DNA of 64,000 nt, taken from Sisyra terminalis (taxonomy: Eukaryota; Arthropoda; Insecta; Neuroptera; Sisyridae). Every line of letters begins with the position of its first letter. Within the stretch, counting starts at the first letter, position 1. The DNA is taken from contig OY292274.1 of assembly GCA_958496175.1 (NCBI GenBank), positions 66,226,630-66,290,629 on the forward strand, read 5' to 3'. This document shows positions 11,705-22,740 of this stretch, piece by piece. Under the pieces are notes generated by a model. The model saw nothing but the letters and a program-made list of their open reading frames with translations. It made no database searches and was not told the origin of the DNA. The position numbers and the translations under genes are program-made.

Positions 11705-11909
11705 TACGAATATTTTTGTTTGAATTTCTTTTCAAATTTATGTTTGTGGTATGATTTTTATATATTATTATATTAAATTATACTTCATAAATTGGACCGC
11801 AATATATTTTATATATTGTATACACAGTATAACAGTTCAAAGTCAGCGAAAAAATCTTATATTTTGATCAAAATTCATTAATAAAAGATTGGTTCAATAT
11901 CTGTGTATA

Positions 11910-12815
11910 TTAGGGTGGTCCTTAATAGGAGTGTTTTAGAATTTCTTTGCTTCCAGGGACTCAAATGCTTCCAAATTGATAAAAAAAAAATCCTTGAAAA
12001 TTTGAGTTCTTAATATTAATTTTTAGATAGGCTTTCCAACTTAAGTTTCTTATGGAAATAATGTGGGAAAAATTTAATTTGTTCTTTAGAATTCCATATC
12101 TCAGCGATGAATAAATCGAAAGTAACCAATTGCGTCATGTTTATTGTAAATTTAACGCTCTACAAAAAAGACCTCTTATGATTTTTCGCTAAATCCCTTG
12201 GCTTAAGAGTTATTCGAGCACAATGTTTAATTATTTTATAATTATTAATAATATCAACTATAATTATTAAGTAAATACTTATTTTTACGAAATATATCAA
12301 ATTTTTTATGCAAAATTTGTATTTGTGATCAAAAATAAGCAAATACAATATTAGTCTTGCGATTTTTCCGGACGTAGCTGTAGTTCATCCCTCATTTTTT
12401 GTACTTGTTCATTGTTATCAGATTCAATATTAGCTATGTTACTAATTCTATCATCTTTCCATTACTCCGTTAAAAAATGCATTATATTTTCATGGACCAT
12501 TAGTGCCGCATTCTTAAGCCAAAAGATTTAGCGAAAAATCATAAGAGGCCTTTTTTGTAGAGTGTTAAATTTACAATAAACATGACGCAATTGGTTACTT
12601 TCGATTTATTTGTCGTTGAGTTATGGAATTTTAAAGAAAAAAAATAATTTTTCTCACGATATTTCCATAAGAAACTTAAGTTGGAAAGTGGACTATCTTA
12701 AAGTTAATATTAAGAACTCAAATTTTCAAGGATTTTTTTTGATCAATTTTTGGAAGCATTTGAACTTCTGGGAGCAAAGAAATTCAAAAACATCCCCTAT
12801 TAAGGACCACCCCAA
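11910..12815. mobile_element. Long-inverted-repeat MITE (family FB-3, TAGGGTGGTCC ends)
   Basis: It starts TAGGGTGGTCCTTAATAGG and ends with the inverse TTAAGGACCACCCCA. Arms of several hundred bases include 'gcgtcatgtttattgtaaat' on one side and its inverse on the other, around a central AT-rich part near 12250-12450. It shares the AGTTCTTAATATTAA block with FB-1 and FB-2. Confidence 0.7.
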
Positions 12816-15485
12816 TGAATATAGCATATTTGTGCTCTAAGGTATCGACATAGTCTTGAGTCCCTTAGAAATGTAACGATCACTGAAGAAAATTGCTTGG
12901 AAATCAAAATTCTTTCATGAAAAATTGGTTCAATATTTATGTATATAGTTTACCTTTAGTAAATTATACTACATAAATCTTGTACTGGTTGACCGACATG
13001 AAATTAGTCGTAAAGTAACCAGGCTGAAGTCACTAGTGTAAGACTGTGGCCAATTTCAAGAGTTAGTAAAACCCGATGACTTGATATATTTATTCAGTCG
13101 AAATTTGATTGGTTGAAAAAGCGAAACGCGCGAAATATGGTCAATTTTAAGTGAAATTTCAGAGGAGTTAAGTAGGTGTACCCAAATGGGTTTCCAAATT
13201 GTACGAGAGAAAAACATTTCACACTATATTTTAGCATAATATATACATAATATACTTGAATAGATTAATGAAGTTATTTTTGTCGAGTGACTATGAATGG
13301 TAGCTTAATGTTAAATGGAATAAGTTTCAAATTAATGAGTAAAATAATTTAGAGGAAAAAAAAATAGAATAAATTAATGCAACTTGACAGTTTTTGTAAA
13401 ATTTACAAAATTTTACGTTTCGTAATTGTTAAGAACAACTGATTTTTGTTGATGTTAAGAGATGCAGCAAGTGGTTTTATAGAGTAAGTGTTGCATTGCA
13501 AAAAATATTAAAATTTGGACTTGCAACACTTTATATTAGGGAATTAATTATTAGTTACTAAAAAAAAAAAATTTTGGACTAAGGAAATAATAGTACATTG
13601 TTGATTAGTGAAATTGTATTTATTTTCTTCGATTTTTTTTTTAATTACTACACTCTTGTACCTTCATACTTTGATTACATATCCAATTACATGCAAATTA
13701 TTGTTAGACTGATCGAAAGAATAAATCGAAGAAATTATTATACAAGACAACCAAAACTATTCCTAAGACTGCATTTTTTTTAAAATTAATTTTTTGCGGA
13801 GCCTAAGTTTTAATTGTTGCATCTCTATGTACAACTGGTCACTTCTATTTGGAAGCGTTTTTGTCGAAAATTAAACGCAAAATTAGTGATCAGTAATTAT
13901 ATATTTTTTTTATTTGTGCAATATTTATTGTAATTTATAAAATATTGAAAATAATTTCTTCAATGGACTGATGTTTTCCTCTTTAGATTTAACAATGTGA
14001 AAGTAAATATAGTGTTAAGACGAAAATAATTGTTATATGATTGGATTGTGTACGGAAATAGTAAGTGCATTGGTGTTATTGGTTGGAATTTTAATTGTTT
14101 CAAAATGGCCACGTTTTGGAAGAGAACGTGATTGGTTCGCCGATAAAACAGAGCACGCTTACTATATTCGTACGCATTATAATTGGTAGGCTATAGTAAT
14201 TGTATGTTGTGGTAATGAGAGATACATGAAGAGAATGAATTTGTTATAATTTATTTTGTAAATTGTAAATGTCGTTGACTGAGCTTTAAAATATTTGAAA
14301 TCTGTCTTCATTGAGCTTTATATGTTAGAACTTAAAACTGTCAAGTCGTAATAAGGTAAATTCATATAATTTGTTTAGGTTTTTTTTAAATATAAACATG
14401 CGTGTTTTATAAAATATTATATTGATAATGTGATTGTCCTATGTGTGATACAAACCGGCCATTGATTGGCTAACCACTGCAACGGAAGACTGATAACTAG
14501 TACACAGATGCTATACTAAAAATAATTAGAAGAAAAAAAAATAATAAAAAAAAAAAGAAAAAAACCATATTTGTATTCATTTGCACGATGTCTGTAGAGT
14601 TAAGGTAATATTTGATCATGTCATTTTAATAATAATATTATATTATTACTATTACACATTGTATTAATTGTTGTGAATGGAATTGAATGATCGGCATTTT
14701 TGTAATTCTACTAATACGAAAATATAATTGAACTTGGTTAATATAAAATTAATTTAACTGGCTACTTAAACCATTTTATAACAGGATTTCAATATAGGTA
14801 CGTATATAGCGGCAATGAGAAAATTTTTAACAAAAGACAATAAAATATTAGTCCATTAACATTGAAGTAATTAACATAATAAAAATGCATTAATGGTTAA
14901 TAAAATATTTTAAATTTACAGGTGGCGGTAGACGGTGAACATCATCTTGAAATCAATCGATGAATAACTTTTTTTTTTTCTTTATCAACTATTTTGATCA
15001 AAAAGAACCTATCCCCGAATATAATAGGCTTTTTCAAATATAAACCTGGATAATTTATTTAAAGATTAATCTTATGACAGACTAAGCCTAAATCGGGCCA
15101 TAGGAAAAATTGTAGTTTATCAATTTAAGGATACGGCATAATTATAATAAGTTTCATCAAAAATTTTTGAATATCACTTTTGTCTGTTGAATAAAATTTA
15201 ATTATAAAAAATAAAAATCTCATTGTCGGGCCCCAGGTACATGCTTAGGATATCTAGGCCTTAAGTCCGCCCCTGCCTAATGATAAAGGATTCAAAATAT
15301 TTCAGGTATTAAGGCAAATTTTCCGGATACCTAAATAAGCAGCTACTGATAGGAAAAATAAAAGCCAAATTTCCAGAGAAGAGTTTTTTATTACATTGAA
15401 GTTGATCCCATTTAAATATAAAAATTCAAATCATACTCTAAAGGTGGAATAAACGGGGTTGCTTGATCGCATTGTCCACTTAACT
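12816..15485. other. Unannotated AT-rich region with one small candidate ORF
   Basis: No conserved gene is recognised. A degenerate hammerhead-like block lies at 12882-12912. The segment 13990-14500 looks less repetitive than its surroundings and holds the 50-codon ORF listed separately. Short homopolymer tracts near 14530-14570 are otherwise the only structure seen. Confidence 0.45.
14037..14189 (+). CDS. Candidate 50-aa membrane microprotein ORF
   Basis: An ATG-to-TAG frame of 50 codons whose product has a hydrophobic stretch (SALVLLVGILIVSKW, about residues 10-24) followed by a basic, aromatic tail ending in Trp. It lies in non-repetitive sequence between smaug and the giant inverted repeat. 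I do not recognise the protein, and short ORFs arise by chance, so the call rests only on a plausible single-pass membrane layout and should be treated as weak. Confidence 0.2.
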   Translation: MIGLCTEIVSALVLLVGILIVSKWPRFGRERDWFADKTEHAYYIRTHYNW

Positions 15486-18400
15486 TGGTTTGAAGAGTTC
15501 TTCTGGTATTTTGAACGTCGATTTCATCCCTTAAAAGAGCTTTGTTTGTGGAAAAATTTGCACAGATGGACGTATACTTTCGATTGGCATTCTTAAAAAA
15601 ATTTTTTGAATTTTGACCATTTTCGTGAAAAATCAACGATGGTTAACCCACGGTTTTTTTTGACAAAAAAATTTTATGTTTCGAATTTGAAAAAGATTGT
15701 TATATTATCGTTAAATACATTGTTACGAACACGAAACTGCCCTTGTTTCGAAAATCATCCCTTAAATAACAAAGTTACAAGTGGTTCAAGATTAGATGGG
15801 TTGATGAGTTCTTCTGGCACTTTGATCGTCGATTTCATCCCTTAAAAGAGCTTTGTTTTTGGAAAAATTTGCACAGAATGCACAGATGGACGTATACTTT
15901 CGATTGGCATCCTTAAAAAAAATTTTTGAATTTTGACCATTTTCGTGAAAAATCAACGATGGTTAACCCACGGTTTTTTTTGACAAAAAAATTTTATGTT
16001 TCGAATTTGAAAAAGATTGTTATATTATCGTTAAATACATTGTTACGAACACGAAACTGCCCTTGTTTCGAAAATCATCCCTTAAATAACAAAGTTACAA
16101 GTGGTTCAAGATTAGATGGGTTGATGAGTTCTTCTGGCACTTTGATCGTCGATTTCATCCCTTAAAAGAGCTTTGTTTTTGGAAAAATTTGCACAGAATG
16201 CACAGATGGACGTATACTTTCGATTGGCTTCCTTAAAAAATTTTTTTGAATTTTGACCATTTTCGTGAAAAATCAACGATGGTTAACCCACGGTTTTTTT
16301 TGACAAAAAAATTTTATGTTTCGAATTTGAAAAAGATTGTTATATTATCGTTAAATACATTGTTACGAACACGAAACTGCCCTTGTTTCGAAAATCATCC
16401 CTTAAATAACAAAGTTACAAGTGGTTCAAGATTAGATGGGTTGATGAGTTCTTCTGGCACTTTGATCGTCGATTTCATCCCTTAAAAGAGCTTTGTTTTT
16501 GGAAAAATTTGCACAGAATGCACAGATGGACGTATACTTTCGATTGGCTTCCTTAAAAAAATTTTTTGAATTTTGACCATTTTCGTGAAAAATCAACGAT
16601 GGTTAACCCACGGTTTTTTTTGACAAAAAAATTTTATGTTTCGAATTTGAAAAAGATTGTTATATTATCGTTAAATACATTGTTACGAACACGAAACTGC
16701 TCTTGTTTCGAAAATCATCCCTTAAATAACAAAGTTACAAGTGGTTCAAGATTAGATGGGTTGATGAGTTCTTCTGGCACTTTGATCGTCGATTTCATCC
16801 CTTAAAAGAGCTTTGTTTTTGGAAAAATTTGCACAGAATGCACAGATGGACGTATACTTTCGATTGGCATCCTTAAAAAAATTTTTTGAATTTTGACCAT
16901 TTTCGTGAAAAATCAACGATGGTTAACCCACGGTTTTCTATGACTGTAAAATTTTATGTTTCGAATTCGAAAAAGATTATGATATTATCGTTTAGAACAT
17001 TGTTACGAACACGAAACTGCCCTTGGTTCGAAAATCATCCCTTATATAACGATGTTACAAGTGGTTCAAGATTAGATGGGTTGATGAGTTCTTCTGGCAC
17101 TTTGATCGTCGATTTCATCCCTTAAAAGAGCTTTGTTTTTGGAAAAATTTGCACAGAATGCACAGATGGACGTATACTTTCGATTGGCTTCCTTAAAAAA
17201 TTTTTTTGAATTTTGACCATTTTCGTGAAAAATCAACGATGGTTAACCCACGGTTTTTTTTGACAAAAAAATTTTATGTTTCGAATTTGAAAAAGATTGT
17301 TATATTATCGTTAAATACATTGTTACGAACACGAAACTGCCCTTGTTTCGAAAATCATCCCTTAAATAACAAAGTTACAAGTGGTTCAAGATTAGATGGG
17401 TTGATGAGTTCTTCTGGCACTTTGATCGTCGATTTCATCCCTTAAAAGAGCTTTGTTTTTGGGAAAATTTGCACAGAATGCACAGATGGACGTATACTTT
17501 CGATTGGCATCCTTAAAAAAAATTTTTGAATTTTGACCATTTTCGTGAAAAATCAACGATGGTTAACCCACGGTTTTTTTTGACAAAAAAATTTTATGTT
17601 TCGAATTTGAAAAAGATTGTTATATTATCGTTAAATACATTGTTACGAACACGAAACTGCCCTTGTTTCGAAAATCATCCCTTAAATAACAAAGTTACAA
17701 GTGGTTCAAGATTAGATGGGTTGATGAGTTCTTCTGGCACTTTGATCGTCGATTTCATCCCTTAAAAGAGCTTTGTTTTTGGAAAAATTTGCACAGAATG
17801 CACAGATGGACGTATACTTTCGATTGGCTTCCTTAAAAAATTTTTTTGAATTTTGACCATTTTCGTGAAAAATCAACGATGGTTAACCCACGGTTTTTTT
17901 TGACAAAAAAATTTTATGTTTCGAATTTGAAAAAGATTGTTATATTATCGTTAAATACATTGTTACGAACACGAAACTGCCCTTGTTTCGAAAATCATCC
18001 CTTAAATAACAAAGTTACAAGTGGTTCAAGATTAGATGGGTTGATGAGTTCTTCTGGCACTTTGATCGTCGATTTCATCCCTTAAAAGAGCTTTGTTTTT
18101 GGGAAAATTTGCACAGAATGCACAGATGGACGTATACTTTCGATTGGCATCCTTAAAAAAATTTTTTGAATTTTGACCATTTTCGTGAAAAATCAACGAT
18201 GGTTAACCCACGGTTTTTTTTGACAAAAAAATTTTATGTTTCGAATTTGAAAAAGATTGTTATATTATCGTTAAATACATTGTTACGAACACGAAACTGC
18301 TCTTGTTTCGAAAATCATCCCTTAAATAACAAAGTTACAAGTGGTTCAAGATTAGATGGGTTGATGAGTTCTTCTGGCACTTTGATCGTCGATTTCATCC

Positions 18401-18870
18401 CTTAAAAAAGCTTTGTTTTTGGAAAAATTTGCACAGAATGCACAGATGGACGTATACTTTCGATTGGCATCCTTAAAAAATTTTTTTGAATTTTGACCAT
18501 TTTCGTGAAAAATCAACGATGGTTAACCCACGGTTTTTTTTGGCTGAAAAATTTTATGTTTCGAATTCGAAAAAGATTATGATATTATCGTTTAGAACAT
18601 TGTTACGAACACGAAACTGCCCTTGGTTCGAAAATCATCCCTTATATAACGATGTTACAAGTGGTTAAAGATTAGAGGGGTTGATGAGTTCTTCTGGCAC
18701 TTTGATCGTCGATTTCATCCCTTAAAAGAGCTATGTTTTTGGAAAAAATTGCATAGAATTAACATATGGACGTATACTTTCGATGGGCATCCTTAAAAAA
18801 TTTTTTTGTATTTTGAAGATTTTCGGAAAAAATCAACGATGGTTAATCCACGGTTTTTTTTTGACTAATA
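15486..18870 (+). repeat. Left array of 320-bp tandem units (about 10.5 copies)
   Basis: Ten units start 'atgaattttgaccatttt'-like sequence or its equivalent at 15606 and every 320 bp to 18486, with a partial unit before and a divergent one after. Two subtypes exist: a majority type with TTTTTTTTGACAAAAAAATT and a minority type (units at 16886 and 18486) with GATTATGATATTATCG. The 79-aa frames in each unit are by-products, although they are open in nine units. Confidence 0.95.
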
Positions 18871-20120
18871 ATGTTTTAATTTTGAAATATTATTGCCTGT
18901 GTCTATTTGCATACATGACAAAAAAAATCATATTATAATCCTCGTATGGGCGTAATTTTATAAATTCTCATTAAATGTTACCCTTATTGGGAAATATCTC
19001 CATTGGAATTTTCCGTTTTTTACAAATTGCAAATGTTAGGCAACCAACTGTTCATGAATGTAAAAATTCTGCAGAATTAGCCCCTAATTTCCAACTTGAC
19101 GTAAGTTGGACTTATGACTTGTGTTATTAATTTAAATTAATGTAATCTTACAGAATCAGCTTACCTTAAAATTGAGGACAAGGGCAGTTTTGTTGCGGTT
19201 GAAGACAGTATCATCTTTTTGGCAGATGTTTAATGTTTAGTTAGTGCTATTATTGTTGAAATTTCTAAACATTGTTCTAATTGAATTTTTCACTATCTAC
19301 AGGGAAAGCTGACCAAAAACATTTGAGAATTATTCATTGGATTTGAATTGTTCTTCATTTCCAAATGGACGTTTGAGGAATAGAAGCGGATCGTTCCAGA
19401 ATCTTCCATTAAATTCATCAAAGATATCATTTCCACAATTGGTATCTTCCGAGAAGAATACGAAGAATGGATTTAATACAATAATTAGTGATTTAAATTT
19501 TGTTTCAATAAATCAGTGAAGTGAAGTGAAGTGATAAAGTGGTTCAAGTGATAAATAATCAATATATCAGACAATTCAAAAACTTTTTATTAACTTAATA
19601 ATAATTTCCATAAGATTATAACAATTGATACTTTTACATAGTTTACACAAACAATTGTAAATATGCACAAAACTGGTATTGTAATATTGTATATATTATT
19701 TAATTGATATTAAATATCAATAAATTTATTTTAATAGAATACATTGTTTCAATTCGATTTCTCGCACCCATCCTCTTGAATTTTATTTTTCAGGGATTTT
19801 TTTTCAGTTAGAATACACATAAGAGTTAAATTAATAAGTAATAAGGTAAGTATAATAAAAGGTTTAATAATATAGGTAGGTATAATGGGTATTATAACAA
19901 TAATACAGTATGTAATGTAGGTGCTTTGTTTTTCGATAAATTATCGAATAATACGAATAAAGTCAATATCGAAAAATATCTTAAGTTTTCGATGTCATGG
20001 TGTAGCTATGGTTGGAATATGGTTGGGAAATTTTAATTATTTCGATCGAAAAAATTTTTAATTTTTCTACAAATCTCATAAGCATTGTTTAAATATAAGT
20101 TTTAACGTCATTTACATATA
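18871..20120 (+). repeat. Left inner arm between the 320-bp array and the tRNA-like module
   Basis: It is inverted at about 23632-24880 with high identity. It contains the 60-aa frame at 19337-19519, whose product is identical to the one in the other arm, a short GTGAAGTGAAGTGAAGTGAT repeat near 19517, and AT-rich sequence. The ORF has no domain I recognise. Its identity in both arms more likely reflects recent arm homogenisation than protein selection. Confidence 0.8.
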
Positions 20121-20128
20121 TCATATGA

Positions 20129-20186
20129 TAGCCGCATCGCTAAGGTCGCCGCCACCACCGGAGCTGAGGATTGCTGGTTCGGAACC
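20129..20186 (+). promoter_or_regulatory. tRNA-like A and B boxes, module A
   Basis: TAGCCGCATCGCTAAGG (20129-20145) resembles a Pol III A box and GGTTCGGAACC (20176-20186) resembles the B box GGTTCGANTCC, at tRNA-like spacing. A GTAAGT...TTACAG intron-like stretch follows directly. It does not fold into a complete tRNA by inspection. Confidence 0.4.
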
Positions 20187-20283
20187 CGAAGGGGGTAAGT
20201 GTTTTTTCTTTAATATAATAATTAATTTCTATTCCTTACAGCTTATCCCATCCCTAATTAACATTAATAATTGTTTCCAGACA

Positions 20284-20358
20284 TTGCATCATCGAAATAT
20301 TCGATCGAACAATTCCAACCTTTCGGGGTTGGAAATGATCGATCGATCGATGATGCAA
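20284..20358 (+). other. Conserved GATC-rich hairpin, module A
   Basis: TTGCATCATCG pairs with CGATGATGCAA around an apical stem CCAACC-TTTCG-GGTTGG. The same apical AACCTTTCGGGGTT recurs in module B (21606-21652) and in the other arm (23393-23468), flanked there too by inverted GATCGATC sequence. Confidence 0.6.
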
Positions 20359-20393
20359 TATATTTTTCATTTTATTTTTGCTCATTGGATTTG

Positions 20394-20550
20394 TGACGTC
20401 ACTCAATTTCATATATGCATATATGATGTCACACATACGTCGCTATCCAATGACATCACCCAATGCCGTCATTCCCGAAAAAATTCGAAAAATGATCGAA
20501 TTTTCGATTTTCGGGAATTAGGGTTTTGCGAACGGCTTAGTTACGTCACG
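20394..20550 (+). promoter_or_regulatory. Cluster of CRE-like TGACGTCA palindromes with CCAAT, module A
   Basis: TGACGTCA at 20394-20401 is followed by GATGTCACA, TACGTCGC, CCAATGACATCA, CCAATGCCGTCA and TTACGTCACGGG within about 150 bp. The repeated pairing of CCAAT with a CRE-like octamer suggests binding sites for bZIP-type factors, but function is inference. Confidence 0.45.
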
Positions 20551-21423
20551 GGAGGCCTAAAAAACATATCCTAAAGTCAATTTTTTTCGTTTTTTTTGGG
20601 AAAATTTTTTGGCAGAAATTCTGAAAAATCCCAGAAATAGGCCAAATTACGCGATTTTTTTCACTTTTTTCAACTTTAACGCCGTTTTTAGCGAAAACTA
20701 TCGATCGTAGGTTAACGATAGTAGGCTCATTAGATAGCGCTTGAATTATTCTATCGATGGTGTAAATTTGGTCCCGGAAAAGCTTCAGGGGAAAAACTTT
20801 TTTTTTCGACCTTTCAGAAATTTCTAATCGTCGATGAAATCGTCGATGATTTTTTGATTTTTTTTTTTGTCGAATTTCTCGATGAAATTCGCACCATAGA
20901 TGCATTATGGTACGATCGAAGCTATTATATAAAAATATATCCCCTTTTCAATGTTTTTAATGGAGTTTTTCGATTTAACAAAGTTACATATTATGCATCA
21001 TAATGCAATGCAAATGTAAATTGTTTTTTTGAAAAAAGGGATCAAGAACCTAAAAATTTTCCCATGTAGTTAGACAACTTTTCCGATCGTACCATGAAGA
21101 AGCAATGGTTCAAATTTTTCCGGAAAATTCCACGAAAATCGATCGATTGTAAAAATTAAGGTTACGTAATTGGATATTACAAAATTATATATTACGCAAG
21201 ATAATGTTATTCAAATACATATTTATTTTATCGAAAAAAAGGATGAAGGACTTTAAAATGTTACAATGTCTTTAGTCAAATTTTCCAGGATTAACATGGA
21301 GTAGCTATGGTTAAAATATTTTTGGAAAATTCCAATTCCTTCGATCGAAAAAATTTTTCAAGTTTCGATCAATGAAGAAATCTTTATATATGAGTTTAAG
21401 TGATCAATAAATATATCTTCCAA

Positions 21424-21482
21424 TGGCCGAATCGATAAGCGCACGGAATATGTTATAAACGGAAAACGAAGGATCGATCCCC
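21424..21482 (+). promoter_or_regulatory. tRNA-Ser/Leu-like A and B boxes, module B
   Basis: TGGCCGAATCGATAAGCGC resembles the A-box region of tRNA-Ser (TGGCCGAGTGGTTAAGGC), and GGATCGATCCC at 21471 resembles the B box. A GTAAAAG...TTACAG stretch follows as in module A. The acceptor stem is not evident, so this is a tRNA-derived promoter or relic rather than a tRNA gene. Confidence 0.45.
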
Positions 21483-21605
21483 CGATAAGGTAAAAGATTT
21501 TTATATTTCTAATAACCAATTTCTAATTTCTATATATTCGTTACAGCTTAAATTATCACTTTCGATCGTTAATAATTAACTTAACGTTAATTTCAGCCGA
21601 CTAAT

Positions 21606-21652
21606 TCGATCATCACTTTCAACCTTTCGGGGTTGAGAAGTGATCGATCGAT
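21606..21652 (+). other. Conserved GATC-rich hairpin, module B
   Basis: CGATCATCACTT...AAGTGATCG flanks the apical TCAACC-TTTCG-GGTTGA stem. It is diverged from the module A hairpin but keeps compensating pairs (CCAACC/GGTTGG versus TCAACC/GGTTGA), which argues for selection on structure. Confidence 0.55.
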
Positions 21653-21687
21653 TACGTAGATTTTTTTTCTTTTGGTTCATATAAGTA

Positions 21688-21815
21688 TATGACGTCACAC
21701 ATACGTCGCCATCCAATAACGTCACCCAATGACGTCATTCCCGTGAAAAATCTAAAAAATTGAGCGAATTTTCGATTTTCGGGAATTAGGATATTGGGAA
21801 TGGCTTAGTTACGTC
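21688..21815 (+). promoter_or_regulatory. Cluster of CRE-like palindromes, module B
   Basis: Exact TGACGTCA at 21690-21697 and 21730-21737, with ATACGTCGCC, CCAATAACGTCA and TTACGTCACGAG nearby. The order of sites matches module A although the surrounding sequence has diverged. Confidence 0.45.
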
Positions 21816-22249
21816 ACGAGAGGCCTAAAAAACATATCTAAAGTCGATTTTTTTCGTTTTTTTTTTGGGAAAATTTTTTGGCCGAAATTCTGAAGAATCC
21901 CTAAAATCGGCCAAAAATGACACTTTCTTGCACTTTTTTCAACTTTAACGCCGTTTTTAGCGAAAACTATCGATCGTAGGTTAACGATAGTAGGCTCATT
22001 CGATAGCGATTGAATTACTCTATCGATGGTGTGAATTTGGTCCCGGAAAACCTTAAGGGGAAAAACTTTTTTTTCAACGTTTCAGAAATTTCATTTCGTC
22101 GACCAAATGTACGTCGAAAATATGAAATTTTTTTTTGTCGAATTTCTCGATGAAATTCGCACCATTGATGCATTTCGTTACCATCAAAGCATATATATAA
22201 AAAAAACTAAACTTTTCGATATCGTTAATAGTTTTTTTCGATTTTTAAA

Positions 22250-22740
22250 ATTCACCTATTGTGCGAGCTAATACTATTTAAATACAAATTTGTTTTGTTA
22301 GAAAAAGGATCAAGGACATTTAAACGTCACAATTTTAATCAATTCAATTCAATTTAATTCATAGTTTTACTTATTTATTTTATTTTTATTATATATAAAA
22401 AAATCTCAACTCTTTGATGTCCTTAATCGCTTTTTTCGTTATTAAAGATTTATATGTACTGACGTAATTCCATTTAAATACAATTATGTTTTATGGGAAA
22501 AAAGGATAAAGGACATTAAAAGAATGCAATGTTTTTTGACATCTTATCCGATCTTAACATGGAGAATCTACGGTTACAATTTTTCCGGAAAATTCCATGA
22601 AAATCGTTCTCGTAAAAATATATTGACCAATAAATTTTCTTGGAATTTTCCGGAAATATTTTCACCAGAGCTGCTCCATGTGACGTTTGGAAAATTTTTG
22701 AATAAAATAGTGACATTTCAAGGTCTTTGATCCTTTTTCT
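22250..22740. repeat. Centre of the giant inverted repeat
   Basis: Inner arms B (left) and the right module have coordinate sum about 45039, giving an axis near 22520. The stretch here is AT-rich, with short inverted blocks ('acatggagaatctacggtta' side and 'tccatgtgacgtttgg' side) and no convincing ORF. Confidence 0.6.

Larger units (their letters stand above)
11455..11862. mobile_element. Inverted pair of hammerhead-bearing repeats
   Basis: Two arms face each other. The left reads outward through 'cataccataaacttaaattt' and the right through 'tttatgtttgtggtatgatt', and each carries a hammerhead core next to the centre. The right arm continues to 'ttggaccgcaatatat' and 'gtcagcgaaaaaa'. Related copies are at 36005-36350 and 62950-63160. 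Degraded relatives of the core lie at 11413-11445 and 12882-12912, so insertions have accumulated here repeatedly. Confidence 0.6.

Noticed and set aside
15606..18405. Nine repeated 79-aa ORFs as a tandem gene family
   Set aside because: Each is just the open frame of a 320-bp satellite-like unit; units differ equally at all codon positions and carry no domain, signal peptide or start context.
20125..20574. 149-aa ORF in the left arm and 135-aa partner at 23250-23657 as a transposase
   Set aside because: It reads through the tRNA-like boxes, hairpin and CRE-like cluster; there is no DDE or other catalytic pattern, and low-complexity residues dominate.
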